From Siminovitchia terrae (GTDB lineage Bacteria > Bacillota > Bacilli > Bacillales > Bacillaceae_C): DNA of 64,000 nt. The stretch is taken from positions 442,367-506,366 of the forward strand of contig NZ_QYTW02000001.1 of assembly GCF_003605405.2 (NCBI RefSeq), read 5' to 3'. The position numbers were made by a program, and so were the translations under genes. Positions 16,404-25,251 of this stretch are shown piece after piece. Each line of letters opens with the position of its first letter. Within the stretch, counting starts at the first letter, position 1. The notes below the pieces were generated by a model. The model was not told the DNA's origin and did not search any database. It worked only from the letters and a program-made list of their open reading frames with translations.

Positions 16404-17575
16404 CGATAATTCGTCCTTGTCATCAGTTTCCCATCTACGAGTGTAGCTGTAACCATAGGGAATCCATCATCCATTCTCTCAATAATGATGATATCTGCCT
16501 TCTTTCCTTCCTTGATGGAGCCGATTTGATCGTCCATCCGTACTGCTTTGGCCGGATTTAATGTGACAAGTTGAAACATCTCATGCAAATCTTGCCCTTT
16601 CTTCTCCCCGAGCAGAAAAATGGAGTGTAGAAGCGCTGGCGGATAATAATCACTGCACAAAATATCAATGGCACTTTCACGAATGGCTTCTGTTGCACAT
16701 AGGTTGCCGGAATGTGAGCCCCCAAGCATGACATTCGGAGCGCCGGCAATTGTCCATAGACCCATTTCTTTCGCCTTTTTTGCCACTTCAAGTGTCGTTG
16801 GAAATTCACTGATAGTGGTACCGTAGCTCTTGACGAGGGACAGCTTCTCCAATTCATCATCGTCATGTGAGGCGACCGCTATATTTTTTTCCAAAGCCAA
16901 TTGGCTTATTTCTTTAATTTGATCAAGTGTTAATTTGTCCTTCTTCATGCCGTTTGTGATGATTTCATCTATTTCATCATCTGTAATATCGTTATAGCCC
17001 TTTAATGTTTCACGATAGATTTCCAGATTCCGATATTGTCCCTGTCCAGGCGTATGGTCCATGAAGGATATCAGATGCACTTTTTCATCCTCTATATTCT
17101 GTACGAATGCATCCACCTGTTCAATGTTGTCAATTTCAAATCTCGCATGCATCCGATTTCGGATCAAATGCTCGCTTGTATGAGTTTCATTGATTGCATG
17201 AATGAGTCGGTTCACATTTTTCGGGTTCCGGATTGGTTTATGGCTGAAACCATCATCTTTATAGATTGAAAGAGAATGGAACATGGTAGTGATACCGTGA
17301 CTGATCAAAATACGCTCTGCTTCCCGAATTCCCATATTGAAGTCCATCAATGTCGTTGGGCGAGGTGAAACAATTCCTTCTATATAATCCGAATGGATAT
17401 CGACGAATCCTGGTGAGATGTAACCGCCGTTTGCATCTATTATTTGATAGCCTTTGTATGTTGCAGCCTCCTGTTCTGGTATAATCGCGACAATGCTGTC
17501 ATGCTCAATCACGACTGCATGATTGTCGACAATCTGGTCCTCTAAAACAATTCGGCCATTCGTCAGTAAATACAC
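16400..17575 (-). CDS. phnM: Alpha-D-ribose 1-methylphosphonate 5-triphosphate diphosphatase PhnM
   Basis: The amidohydrolase-superfamily enzyme removes diphosphate from the ribose triphosphonate intermediate. Visible motifs are ISPGFVDIHSDYIEGIVSPR, HLISFMDHTPGQGQY, VASHDDD and IAGAPNVMLGGSHSGN, all PhnM-like. The frame is open upstream through repeat copy 2, but the true start is the GTG at 17575 (MYLLTNGRIVLEDQ), with GGAGGG at 17581-17586. That gives 391 residues, the usual size. The ribosome binding site directly abuts the repeat. Confidence 0.93.
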   Translation of the reverse strand: MYLLTNGRIVLEDQIVDNHAVVIEHDSIVAIIPEQEAATYKGYQIIDANGGYISPGFVDIHSDYIEGIVSPRPTTLMDFNMGIREAERILISHGITTMFHSLSIYKDDGFSHKPIRNPKNVNRLIHAINETHTSEHLIRNRMHARFEIDNIEQVDAFVQNIEDEKVHLISFMDHTPGQGQYRNLEIYRETLKGYNDITDDEIDEIITNGMKKDKLTLDQIKEISQLALEKNIAVASHDDDELEKLSLVKSYGTTISEFPTTLEVAKKAKEMGLWTIAGAPNVMLGGSHSGNLCATEAIRESAIDILCSDYYPPALLHSIFLLGEKKGQDLHEMFQLVTLNPAKAVRMDDQIGSIKEGKKADIIIIERMDDGFPMVTATLVDGKLMTRTNYR

Positions 17576-17587
17576 AATATCCCTCCA

Positions 17588-17782
17588 ATCAAATGTGCCT
17601 TGGCATATTTGCGCCCAGATTTTATAGAGCTTCGCTCGATAAATTTCCTCTGAAAAACTGAGGCATCCGCCGGAGGCTTTAACTTTATTCAGCCAGGGTT
17701 TGAACCCCCACTGAATGGAATACCAATAGGCATTCATCTCACCACTTACAGTAGTGGGAGGCTTCTGCTGCTTGAAGTTAAA
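17588..17782 (+). repeat. Dispersed structured repeat, copy 2 of 7, inside the phn operon
   Basis: A full-length copy (195 bp) fills the whole phnK-phnM gap. Its right end contributes the TAA stop of phnK and its left end touches the phnM ribosome binding site. It would be transcribed in the polycistronic mRNA as a set of hairpins. Confidence 0.85.
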
Positions 17783-18623
17783 TCAGCGAATATACAAGTT
17801 GCTGCGTGTATGCGTGCTGAGGATTTTCTAAAATTTGATCGGTTAATCCGTGCTCGATAACCTTGCCATCCAGCATAACCATTGTCCGATCGGCCAACAT
17901 ACGAATGACTGCCAAATCATGCGAGACAACAATCATGCTGATTCCCAGCTCCTGCCGGATTGTTTTGATCAAATCCAATACACTCGCCTGTACAGATAAA
18001 TCCAAGCCTGTCGTGACTTCATCCAATAATAGAATCGGCGGCTGATTCGATAAGGCCTTAGCAATTTGAACCCGTTGCTGCATCCCACCTGAAAACTTCT
18101 TTGGCTCATCCTTGATCCGGGTAATCGGTATATGAACGTGCTTTAGCAGTTCCTTACTCCGGTTCTCCATATGCTCCACATTACGGTTGCCTGCAGCAAT
18201 CATTTTTTCTGCGATGTTGCCAATGGATGAAAAATCCATTTTCAATCCAAGTACCGGGTTTTGATACACCATTCCAAGAATGGTATTCCTTATATAACGC
18301 AGTTGTTGAGGCGACTCTTCAAAGACATTTGTTTTTCCATAATTGTATGAGCTGATATATGCCTTTCCTGAAGTCACGTCATTATCGAAATACAGACACT
18401 TCATCATGGTGGACTTCCCGCTCCCGCTTTCACCGACGACTCCTAAAATTTCACCGGGATACAATTCGAACGACACATCATTACAGGCATAAACAGTACC
18501 GCATTTAAGACAACGATTTTTGTCCAAGGAAAGTCCGTTTCCATTACTGCAATGGTCGCAGCCTGGACCATATTGCTTTCTCAAATTCACCACTTTTAAA
18601 ACAGGTTTATTTTGCATGTTCAA
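17778..18623 (-). CDS. phnK: C-P lyase ABC-type protein PhnK with Cys4 insertion
   Basis: The 281-residue ABC ATPase homolog has Walker A GESGSGKST, FSGGMQQRVQIAKALSNQPP (signature), LLLDEVTTGLDLSVQA and VSHDLAVIRMLADR. PhnK binds the PhnGHIJ core. Between the first strand and VSFELYPGEILGVVG there is an insertion with CDHCSNGNG and RCLKCGTVYAC (about 20-50). These paired CxxC motifs look like a zinc site and are absent from E. coli PhnK (252 residues). The last residues QQLVYSLI precede a TAA supplied by repeat copy 2, so the native tail may be a few residues shorter. Confidence 0.93.
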   Translation of the reverse strand: MNMQNKPVLKVVNLRKQYGPGCDHCSNGNGLSLDKNRCLKCGTVYACNDVSFELYPGEILGVVGESGSGKSTMMKCLYFDNDVTSGKAYISSYNYGKTNVFEESPQQLRYIRNTILGMVYQNPVLGLKMDFSSIGNIAEKMIAAGNRNVEHMENRSKELLKHVHIPITRIKDEPKKFSGGMQQRVQIAKALSNQPPILLLDEVTTGLDLSVQASVLDLIKTIRQELGISMIVVSHDLAVIRMLADRTMVMLDGKVIEHGLTDQILENPQHAYTQQLVYSLI

Positions 18624-19479
18624 TCGCCACCTCTGCTTTCAGTGCTTTTTCGTTCAATGTGGCGAGGCAATAGCTCGTATCATTACATTGGTAATAGGTC
18701 TCGTCCGTTTCAGGATTCACCAATTCATCCAAGAACACATCCGTCGAATGACATAAGTGGCAATGCTTACCTTCGAATGATTCCACTTCCATCGCATAAT
18801 CCTCGAATGCCAATGAAGTTACCTTCGTATATGGAGGTACAGCGTAGATTTTTTTCTCTCGTCCAGCTCCCAGCAGGATCAAAGACTCCGAATGATCCAT
18901 CTTTGTGTTATCGAAGCGGGGTATAGGGCTCGGAGCCATCACATACCGATCATGCACCAGCACCGGATGATCGGCATTCGTTGCTGTCTTTCCATATTTC
19001 ATGATCTGCTCAAACAGCATAAGCCAGGCACCGCTGTATTCATTCTCAGCATGTAATTGTTTCGTTTTCCATTCACTTGGCTCAACCCAACGCAGTGGTT
19101 CAGGTATAGGGACTTGTAGAACAAGCACCTGATTCTCTGTCAAAGGTACTTCAGGTATTCTGTGCCTCGATTGTATGATTGTCGCGTCTCCTGTTTCCGT
19201 CGTCGTTTCAACACCCGTTGTCCGATTGACAAGCTTTTTTATATTTACAGCATTGACTGATTCATCAGCCCCTTGGTCAATGACTTTTAATACATCTTCC
19301 TTTCCGATGATGGAGAGGGTGATTTGCAATCCGCCTGTTCCCCATCCGCGCGCAATCGGCATTTCCCTTGAGGCAAATGGAACCTGATAGCCTGGAATGG
19401 CGACTGCTTTCAAGATCGCCCTTCGAATCTCTTTTTTCGACCCTTCGTCCAGCAAGGCAAAGTGGGGTTTATTTTTCAT
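18607..19479 (-). CDS. phnJ: Carbon-phosphorus lyase PhnJ (radical SAM enzyme)
   Basis: The 290-residue catalytic subunit cleaves the C-P bond of ribose 1-phosphonate 5-phosphate to give the alkane and the 1,2-cyclic phosphate. The cluster cysteines are in the expected pattern: C-x2-C, 21 residues, C-x5-C (KHCHLCHS ... YQCNDTSYC). GWGTGGLQITLSI and MAPSPIPRFDNTKMDHSESL match PhnJ. It overlaps phnK by 17 bases and phnI by 11. Confidence 0.96.
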   Translation of the reverse strand: MKNKPHFALLDEGSKKEIRRAILKAVAIPGYQVPFASREMPIARGWGTGGLQITLSIIGKEDVLKVIDQGADESVNAVNIKKLVNRTTGVETTTETGDATIIQSRHRIPEVPLTENQVLVLQVPIPEPLRWVEPSEWKTKQLHAENEYSGAWLMLFEQIMKYGKTATNADHPVLVHDRYVMAPSPIPRFDNTKMDHSESLILLGAGREKKIYAVPPYTKVTSLAFEDYAMEVESFEGKHCHLCHSTDVFLDELVNPETDETYYQCNDTSYCLATLNEKALKAEVAIEHAK

Positions 19480-20584
19480 GTTTTTCAGCCCCCTGTTTGA
19501 TTTTCCTCACGCTGTCCAGTTTCGACTGGAACGTAACATAGTGAGGCAGCTTTAAATGCGAGATGAATCCACTTGATTCAACTGAATCAATATGCAGAAG
19601 GATGAATTCCTCATCATGCGTCGGGTAGTCTTTCTGCCCATGCTCCAACGCTTGATCCAGAATGCTCATCGCAATGGCCTTTGTTTCGTTTTGCCCATAG
19701 CAAATCCCATAGCCAATCTCAAATTCAATCTCTTCTTCATTTTTTTCGTTCTTGATGGTAATCGGAATAAATGATTCAACTTCCGTTACTTTTATTTCGC
19801 CTATATAATAATCATTTTCCTCATCATCTGTTTGGTCGGCTGGATCGCTGATGGTCAATGGAAGCATTCCAACGCGCAGTTCTCCGACTGTCGGATGCAC
19901 TGCTCCATACCCTCTTATCGCCGCGTATCCAAGAGAAGTGACAGCCCCTGTCTGACCTCTGGTTAAAATTTGCAACCTCTCACTGCGCGTTGTCGGAAAC
20001 TGGATGCTACGCTTCGTTACATCAAGCGGCTCTGTATCATCTTCTTCATAGATAGGGAACAAATTCTGTTTACGTAAATAATCTACAACCTTGGGCAAAT
20101 CTGCTTGAACGGAAGGATCTGCTATCTGTTCATTTTCTTTCGCGTATTGGTCGAGCCATTCTAGTACCGTATCCTTCGTCTCCGAAAGCAGATCGTAGTC
20201 CATTAACCGATGTGTATAATCATATGTGGCTCCTAGAATCTGCCCACCCGGAATATCCTTGAAACTGGCGGAAATCCTTCTTTCAACAAACATTTTGTTA
20301 GTCTCAATCACCCGGGTATAATAATTTCTTGGCAAGGTGGAACGATGAGCACGCAACAGGAAGACAGCCTCTTCCATGTTTCCTTCAGACTGCTTGATTG
20401 CCAAAGCTGCCAACAGCTCTGAATACAGGCTGCTCTCGGACATGACCTGGTCAACCATTCCTCGCATGCCTGCTATGATTGCTTTGACCTCAAGTACTTC
20501 TTCTGATTGAATCCGTTCAAAGGTCAACCGTCTAATAGATTCTTCAATTGCTTCCGTCCCGCCTTTTACTGCTACATAAGCCAT
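19469..20584 (-). CDS. phnI: C-P lyase core subunit PhnI
   Basis: The 371-residue protein begins MAYVAVKGGTEAIEESIRRL, the conserved PhnI N-terminus. It includes TRGQTGAVTSLGYAAIRGYG and GYGICYGQNETKAIAMSILD. PhnI is the nucleosidase-type subunit that, with PhnG, PhnH and PhnL, couples phosphonate to the ribose of ATP. It sits 3 bases after phnH and overlaps phnJ. Confidence 0.96.
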   Translation of the reverse strand: MAYVAVKGGTEAIEESIRRLTFERIQSEEVLEVKAIIAGMRGMVDQVMSESSLYSELLAALAIKQSEGNMEEAVFLLRAHRSTLPRNYYTRVIETNKMFVERRISASFKDIPGGQILGATYDYTHRLMDYDLLSETKDTVLEWLDQYAKENEQIADPSVQADLPKVVDYLRKQNLFPIYEEDDTEPLDVTKRSIQFPTTRSERLQILTRGQTGAVTSLGYAAIRGYGAVHPTVGELRVGMLPLTISDPADQTDDEENDYYIGEIKVTEVESFIPITIKNEKNEEEIEFEIGYGICYGQNETKAIAMSILDQALEHGQKDYPTHDEEFILLHIDSVESSGFISHLKLPHYVTFQSKLDSVRKIKQGAEKHEK

Positions 20585-20587
20585 TCT

Positions 20588-21178
20588 TCACACCCCACAC
20601 ATCTTAATGACCGTTGTTCTAGGTATGCACACAACATTAGAGAGTTCATCTATGAGGATCATATCAACACCCAATGGATACTCTTTGTTCGCTTTCCGTC
20701 TTTCCTCGATCCAATCTTTGGAGTTGGCAATCGAAAGTTCCGCAGTTGTTTTAATCCCTGGTCCTTCCAGAGTCAATTCTTTTTCATTGCTGAACTCTGT
20801 CTCTAAAATAATCGTTGCGGATTGCTGTGGATTCACAAGAGTTCCAATTTTTATCTCTTGAAAAACATTTACAATTTGTTCCTTTGTTGCTTGTTTCGTG
20901 ATGAATACATACTCTGCGGCAGATGGACTCTCTTGAACAGACATTGTATAAGCGGCTATCATATCTCCAAGTTCTTTTGTCTGTTCACCTACAAGGGCAA
21001 AGGAGACTTCCCTGTCAAGCAATGTCAAAGCAGTAATAAAAGTTGCGGGGAGTCCCTCCGGAAAAGAGGCAATCCCGTCATTAAACTCTTCCATGCTCTT
21101 AATCGTCCCAGGCCGTGACATACAATGGAGGATTGTCCGAAATCCCTTTTGAATATCGTGCACCAAATCTATCGACAT
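20588..21178 (-). CDS. phnH: C-P lyase core subunit PhnH
   Basis: The 196-residue protein begins HDIQKGFRTILHCMSRPGTI, the conserved PhnH N-terminus. ALTLLDREVSFALVG and PLGVDMILIDELSNVVCIPR are also family segments. It has a PLP-transferase-like fold without cofactor and is part of the PhnGHIJ complex. The start ATG follows AAAGGGGTG. It is 18 bases downstream of phnG. Confidence 0.95.
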   Translation of the reverse strand: MSIDLVHDIQKGFRTILHCMSRPGTIKSMEEFNDGIASFPEGLPATFITALTLLDREVSFALVGEQTKELGDMIAAYTMSVQESPSAAEYVFITKQATKEQIVNVFQEIKIGTLVNPQQSATIILETEFSNEKELTLEGPGIKTTAELSIANSKDWIEERRKANKEYPLGVDMILIDELSNVVCIPRTTVIKMCGV

Positions 21179-21196
21179 CTTTTCACCCCTTTATGG

Positions 21197-21619
21197 TTAA
21201 ACGTCCATCGTTTCAAAGTTCACCTTCGTCTTTTGAATAATGGCTGCGTCTAATCTCTTTGCAGCTATCATTTGCTTTTCTTCCTCTTCTAATAATGGAA
21301 TCCATTCATTTATTTCGCTTAACTCAGCTTTAAATGCCGCATCGATTACAGCAAGCTGATAGGCAAGATCTTCCTCCATTCCAGTGACAATGCCAATGCC
21401 GACTTGATTGCTCACTTTCACTTTGCATTCAGTCACTAAAACTTCACCAAGATAGAACAGCGTTTTTTTCGCTGTCTCCCTCATTTTGATCATTGTCAAT
21501 GCTCCCTGCGGCTTCATAATGATTTCAAGAGAATGGTTCTTTTCTATTTCATGTGCTAAGTTTTTCGGTATATCCCGAGATCCTTCTATTAAAATGCGCA
21601 TTCGCCTATTTCTTTTCAT
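21197..21619 (-). CDS. phnG: C-P lyase core subunit PhnG
   Basis: This is the first gene of the catalytic operon. The best start is the ATG at 21619 (MKRNRRMRILIEGSRDIPKN), with GGGAGGTGA 4-5 bases upstream; an in-frame ATG at 21652 lacks a site. At 140 residues it matches PhnG, with FYLGEVLVTECKVKV and GIVTGMEEDLAYQLAVIDA as family segments. A PhoP-type box lies about 50 bases upstream. Confidence 0.93.
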   Translation of the reverse strand: MKRNRRMRILIEGSRDIPKNLAHEIEKNHSLEIIMKPQGALTMIKMRETAKKTLFYLGEVLVTECKVKVSNQVGIGIVTGMEEDLAYQLAVIDAAFKAELSEINEWIPLLEEEEKQMIAAKRLDAAIIQKTKVNFETMDV

Positions 21620-21669
21620 GGATCTCACCTCCCTACAAACCGATCGTAACATGTTGCCAAGTTAGCCAG

Positions 21670-21697
21670 TGTAAAGGGTTTATAAAGATATTGTAAA
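21670..21697 (-). promoter_or_regulatory. PhoP (Pho) box upstream of phnG
   Basis: On the minus strand three TT-ACA-like hexamers occur at exact 11-bp spacing: TTTACA (21692-21697), TTTATA (21681-21686) and TTTACA (21670-21675). Each pair is separated by 5 bases. This matches the Bacillus PhoP binding pattern (TT[A/T/C]ACA repeated every 11 bp). It implies induction of C-P lyase under phosphate starvation. Confidence 0.78.
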
Positions 21698-21759
21698 GAT
21701 GGATGGAAAGCATTAGGGATAGAAGATCAGATATTCAAAACCGGTGATTGGGGCGAAAA

Positions 21760-21796
21760 TAAAAAAACTGCTCCGCAAAAAACATGCGGAACAGCA
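21760..21796 (-). terminator. Intrinsic terminator after phnF
   Basis: On the minus strand the stem CTGTTCCGCA/TGCGGAGCAG is followed by TTTTTTT. It lies 11 bases after the phnF stop, so phnF and phnG are separate transcripts. Confidence 0.85.
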
Positions 21797-21806
21797 AAAA
21801 TTAATT

Positions 21807-22523
21807 TTATTTTGAAGTGATGGCGTACTGGAAGGAGTCACTTCGATAGATGATTTTCGTATACTCTAAAACTTTATTTTGTGGCGAAGCGATACAGTTG
21901 CTTTCCACAATTAACAGCGGTACTAATGCGGTACATTCCAGCATTGAACGTTCTTCGCTCGTTGGAAAGGAAATACTCAAATGACTGTCGGTACTGGTAA
22001 ACTCCGTATATCCCTTTTGCCGGTAATACGCGAACATTGAACGTAACTGCACCCCATCTTCCTCAATATTCGGAAAAGTCAACTTGGCTACATACGAACT
22101 ATGCAACGCAACCGGCTTTCCCTCAATAAAACGCAATCGAGAGATTTTAAATACCTCTTCTCCCTCTGTTACTTGCAAAGCCGAATAAATACGCGGATGA
22201 TAAGCAACCTTTTCACAACTTACATTTTTTGTTTCAAGTGGATAGCCGGCACTTAACATTTTTTCCGTAAAACTTTTACTCCCTGTTAAATGAAGCTCAA
22301 TCTGCTGCTGGCTGCCCTTCAAAAAACGTCCTTTCCCCTGCTGTGAGTAAATATACCCCATCTCCTCCAGCTTCAAAAGAGCATTCCGGACCTTAATCCG
22401 CGGCACTTTATAATCATTTGCCAGCTCGTTTTCAGAAGGCAGCCGTTCGTTTGGCCTGAATTTGTCCTGCATGATCGATTCCAGCAAATCATCTACAATC
22501 ATCTGCTCTACATCTTGATTCAT
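21807..22523 (-). CDS. phnF: GntR/HutC-family regulator PhnF
   Basis: The 238-residue protein has an N-terminal winged helix (FRPNERLPSENELANDYKVP, then RIKVRNALLKLEEMGYIYS, then QQGKGRFL) and a UTRA ligand domain (KISRLRFIEGKPVALHSSYV; VPLLIVESNC). PhnF proteins regulate phn operons. It is upstream of phnG and codirectional, with its own terminator. The 72 bases before it, up to repeat copy 3, must contain its promoter. Confidence 0.88.
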   Translation of the reverse strand: MNQDVEQMIVDDLLESIMQDKFRPNERLPSENELANDYKVPRIKVRNALLKLEEMGYIYSQQGKGRFLKGSQQQIELHLTGSKSFTEKMLSAGYPLETKNVSCEKVAYHPRIYSALQVTEGEEVFKISRLRFIEGKPVALHSSYVAKLTFPNIEEDGVQLRSMFAYYRQKGYTEFTSTDSHLSISFPTSEERSMLECTALVPLLIVESNCIASPQNKVLEYTKIIYRSDSFQYAITSK

Positions 22524-22595
22524 CCGTGCCCACTCCTGTGAATGCAGTCCGATTTTATTTTATCTTCATAATCGTTAGCTGCAATTTTTCTCTTT

Positions 22596-22790
22596 ATCAA
22601 ATGCGCCTTGGCGTATTTGCGCCCAGATTTTATCGAGCTCCGCTCGATAAATTTCCTCTGAAAATCTGTGGCATCCGCCGGAGGCTTTAACTTTATTCAG
22701 CCAGGGTTTGAACCCCCACTGAATGGAATACCAATAGGCATTCATCTCACTATTTACAGAAGTGGGAGACTTCTGCTGAATGAAGTTAAA
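22596..22790 (+). repeat. Dispersed structured repeat, copy 3 of 7
   Basis: A full-length, 195-bp, near-consensus copy lies directly upstream of phnF. It is the most intact copy together with copies 2 and 6. Confidence 0.85.
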
Positions 22791-23092
22791 CCCATTTTTC
22801 TGCTTCCCCCTTACTTCATAACATATTCTACAGGTAAACTTCTTCGTTTGCAGTATATCTTAGCTCTACAAATCCAAGTACGATATAGTTATCGCGCTAA
22901 AATCCACTCTTTAACGATCCTCTTATGGAACTCAGCAATTCAACAGATAAGCTACTCCTACCTTAAACCCATTAGCATTCTCAATCAAATTTTTAACAGC
23001 CAAATAAAGACTTGGTTTTTCCCTCTATAATCCTAATTGGATAAACAATCTAAATGCAGGTCTTTCCCTAATGTCATCCCGTTTTTCTTGTG
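22791..23092. other. Intergenic, nothing recognised
   Basis: This is AT-rich sequence between repeat copies 3 and 4. No reading frame with a ribosome binding site and no terminator-like hairpin is visible on either strand. Confidence 0.4.
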
Positions 23093-23274
23093 ATCAAATG
23101 CGCCTTGGCGTATTTGCGCACAGATTTTATCGAGCTCCGCTCGATAAAATCTGTGGCATCCGCGGAGGCTTTAACTTTATTCAGCCGGGGCTTGAACCCC
23201 CACTGAATGGAATACCAATAGGCATTCATCTCACCACTTACAGAAGTGGGGGATTTCTGCTGAATGAAGTTAAA
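23093..23274 (+). repeat. Dispersed structured repeat, copy 4 of 7
   Basis: This copy is 182 bp. It lacks the 'aatttcctctga' segment after the GAGCTCCGCTCGATAAA hairpin, so its internal stem differs from the consensus. Both ends are intact. Confidence 0.82.
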
Positions 23275-23699
23275 TTTTAAAGACGTTGCGAAAGCTGCAG
23301 GCAAACCATATGCGGACTAAGGGCACGCTTTTGTGATAAAAAGGTTACGCACAAGATGACTCTTTATGACAAGGTTTTATGTAAATACGCAATTTTAGAG
23401 GCACTAACGTAAGTCTAATATTCCGTTACTTCCTTGACTAATGAAACGTCCTGAAACTTTATCCAATAGATGCCTTTTCGATTACAGTCTTTGGGGCTTT
23501 TTAAAGAATAATCTTTAAAGGTTACCCAGATACAGCGCTTTTAGTAAGGGATTGACTGAATCAAAGTGGGGTGGAAAGAATTGGAATCAGTATCAAAGAT
23601 TCCTGGAGGGAGATCTGGACCATTGAACATATTGTCCGATTTTCCGGCCCCTTTACAGGGATTCCATCCGCATCCGGCTGATTATAAGCCCTCCCAGAT

Positions 23700-23885
23700 T
23701 TATATAAGATGAAAATGGTGATAAAAACTAATTTACTGAATCCACAATTGAAAAGGATGGTGTTGAAAAAGTTGTGTTCATTGCGGGAAAGCAAAATGAG
23801 GAATTGGACAGTAAAGCCAACATGCAGGATGTATCCCTAACTAAAAAATGGGAAATAGTGGGGCTTTATGCGTTCAATGGTCGAG
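23700..23885 (+). pseudogene. Decayed coding remnant of unknown function
   Basis: A plus-strand stretch reads FTESTIEKDGVEKVVFIAGK, then QNEELDSKANMQDVSLTKKW and EIVGLYAFNG, after an in-frame stop (ENGDKN-stop). It looks coding but has no start and no family that I recognise. Sequence from 23280 to 23700 may hold further decayed parts. Confidence 0.35.
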
Positions 23886-23896
23886 GGTCACACCTT

Positions 23897-24109
23897 TTAC
23901 TTTTTTCTACGATATTTGGCCAATTCGACTCTTGTACTATTTGAAAAGGTCTGAAATGTCACGGTTGTATCTCCACTTTCAACAAATTGTGCAATCCATT
24001 TTCGGATCAGTGCTGAAGGATTGATATGCCTACTTCTACATATATTGTAATAATGCGCTTTTAATTCGTAGGGGATTTTAATATTAATTTGATCCTCTTT
24101 CTCTTTCAT
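23897..24109 (-). CDS. Small ribbon-helix-helix-like protein, 70 aa
   Basis: The protein begins MKEKEDQINIKIPYELKAHY, then YNICRSRHINPSALIRKWIA. The beta-strand plus two-helix pattern (INIKIPYELK; INPSALIRKWI) fits the Arc/MetJ/CopG DNA-binding fold. The start at 24109 has GGAGG 8 bases upstream; an earlier ATG at 24124 does not. No partner toxin gene is adjacent. It may be a regulator or a stranded remnant of a mobile element. Confidence 0.6.
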   Translation of the reverse strand: MKEKEDQINIKIPYELKAHYYNICRSRHINPSALIRKWIAQFVESGDTTVTFQTFSNSTRVELAKYRRKK

Positions 24110-24360
24110 GGCGAGAGCCTCCAATGCTTTATTTCTAATATTGCCTAATATGTGTTGTCATCCAGTCAGCGGCCATGATGGGACTGGCTCAACAATATGA
24201 GTAACGCTCAGTTTCGCAATGAAAAATTTGCGTAACGAATAAACTATTTCTCTGCTGCTTTAATGGATATAAAATTTATAATAATGCAAGCCTTACATCA
24301 AGAAAAGTGCTAAATTCCCAAATAATCAAGGCGGACACATAGGTAACCTATCCGTTCGTT

Positions 24361-25000
24361 CTATGCATTACAGTTGGATTTTTTATAGGAGAAACGTTTC
24401 TGACATACTGAAATGGGTAACATGTTTCATAACCAACCCTTCTTTTCCCATCTACTATATGAAAATTTCTGTTTCACGGATTTCATAAGTGTAGGAGTCG
24501 GAGGGTATCATCATGATAAAATGATCTCCAATCTCTGTATCTCCGAAGCTGCGAAAAACAGTATCGTGATGACCAGATAAGCCAAGTTACTCATTCCGAC
24601 CTAGGTAAACAGATTCGGAAAAATCACTCACACCTTTTTCTACAGCGTCTTGATCCGTTCCTTCTATAACCGGCAGCGTTTTGCCAAGCTTAGGAATTTC
24701 TAAGGAGAACTTTCACCAAGCTTTACTATCAAATTCGCCTTGGCGTATTTGCGCCCAGATTTTATCGAGCACCGCTCGATAAATTTCCTCTGAAAATTTG
24801 TGGCATCCGCTGGAGGCATTGGCTTTATTCAGCCGAGGTTTGAACCCTCACTGAATGGAATACCAATAGGCATTCATCTCACCACTTACAGAAGTGGGAG
24901 ATTTCTGCTGAATGAGCTCACTGGTAAGTAGATCACTATCATCTACTGATCCTTTGATCCGCTCCTAAGCTTCAATCAAAGACTGCTTTGATGCTTTCGT
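24361..25000 (-). pseudogene. Inactivated class D sortase gene, split by repeat copy 5
   Basis: Read on the minus strand from about 24703, the sequence gives LEIPKLGKTLPVIEGTD, then EKGVSDFSESVYLGRNE, an in-frame TAA, LSGHHDTVFRSFGDTEIGDH (catalytic His motif) and TYEIRETEIFI. A frameshift leads into GYETCYPFQYV, the TCYPF catalytic Cys motif. Upstream of repeat copy 5 (24915-25000) a matching N-terminal piece reads SLIEA-stop-ERIKGSVDDSDLL. The gene thus carries at least two nonsense changes, one frameshift and the repeat insertion. It lies just downstream of a gene for an LPNTA-anchored protein, the kind of substrate class D enzymes use. Confidence 0.75.
24728..24915 (+). repeat. Dispersed structured repeat, copy 5 of 7, inside the sortase remnant
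   Basis: This copy begins ATCAAATTCGCC and ends GCTGAATGA; it lacks the terminal AGTTAAA found in the other copies. It separates the N-terminal and core parts of the dead sortase gene, which is direct evidence that the unit can insert into genes. Confidence 0.82.
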
Positions 25001-25251
25001 GCTGGAAAGCCGATTGCTATTTCAGCGATAAGTAAAGCACTCCTAAGTGCTTTCGAGATAGGCCTACTTCCTAATCCAATATTTCTTTGAACATTTACTT
25101 CCTCATCGTCTATTAGGATGAACAAGCTCACTATTATATATAGAAGAAACTCTTTATTTTTTAAAAATTGCATAGACTTACGATTAACCTTTACAGATGT
25201 AGAGAGGAAGCAAATGCTCCGAAACATTTGCTTCCTCTTTTGTTACAAATA

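Noticed and set aside
17588-17737. N-terminal extension of PhnM, and similar small proteins ([14 protein letters not shown]-type) in other repeat copies
   Set aside because: The extension is translated from the repeat unit. Homology begins at the GTG at 17575 with its own ribosome binding site, and the frame is not kept across copies.
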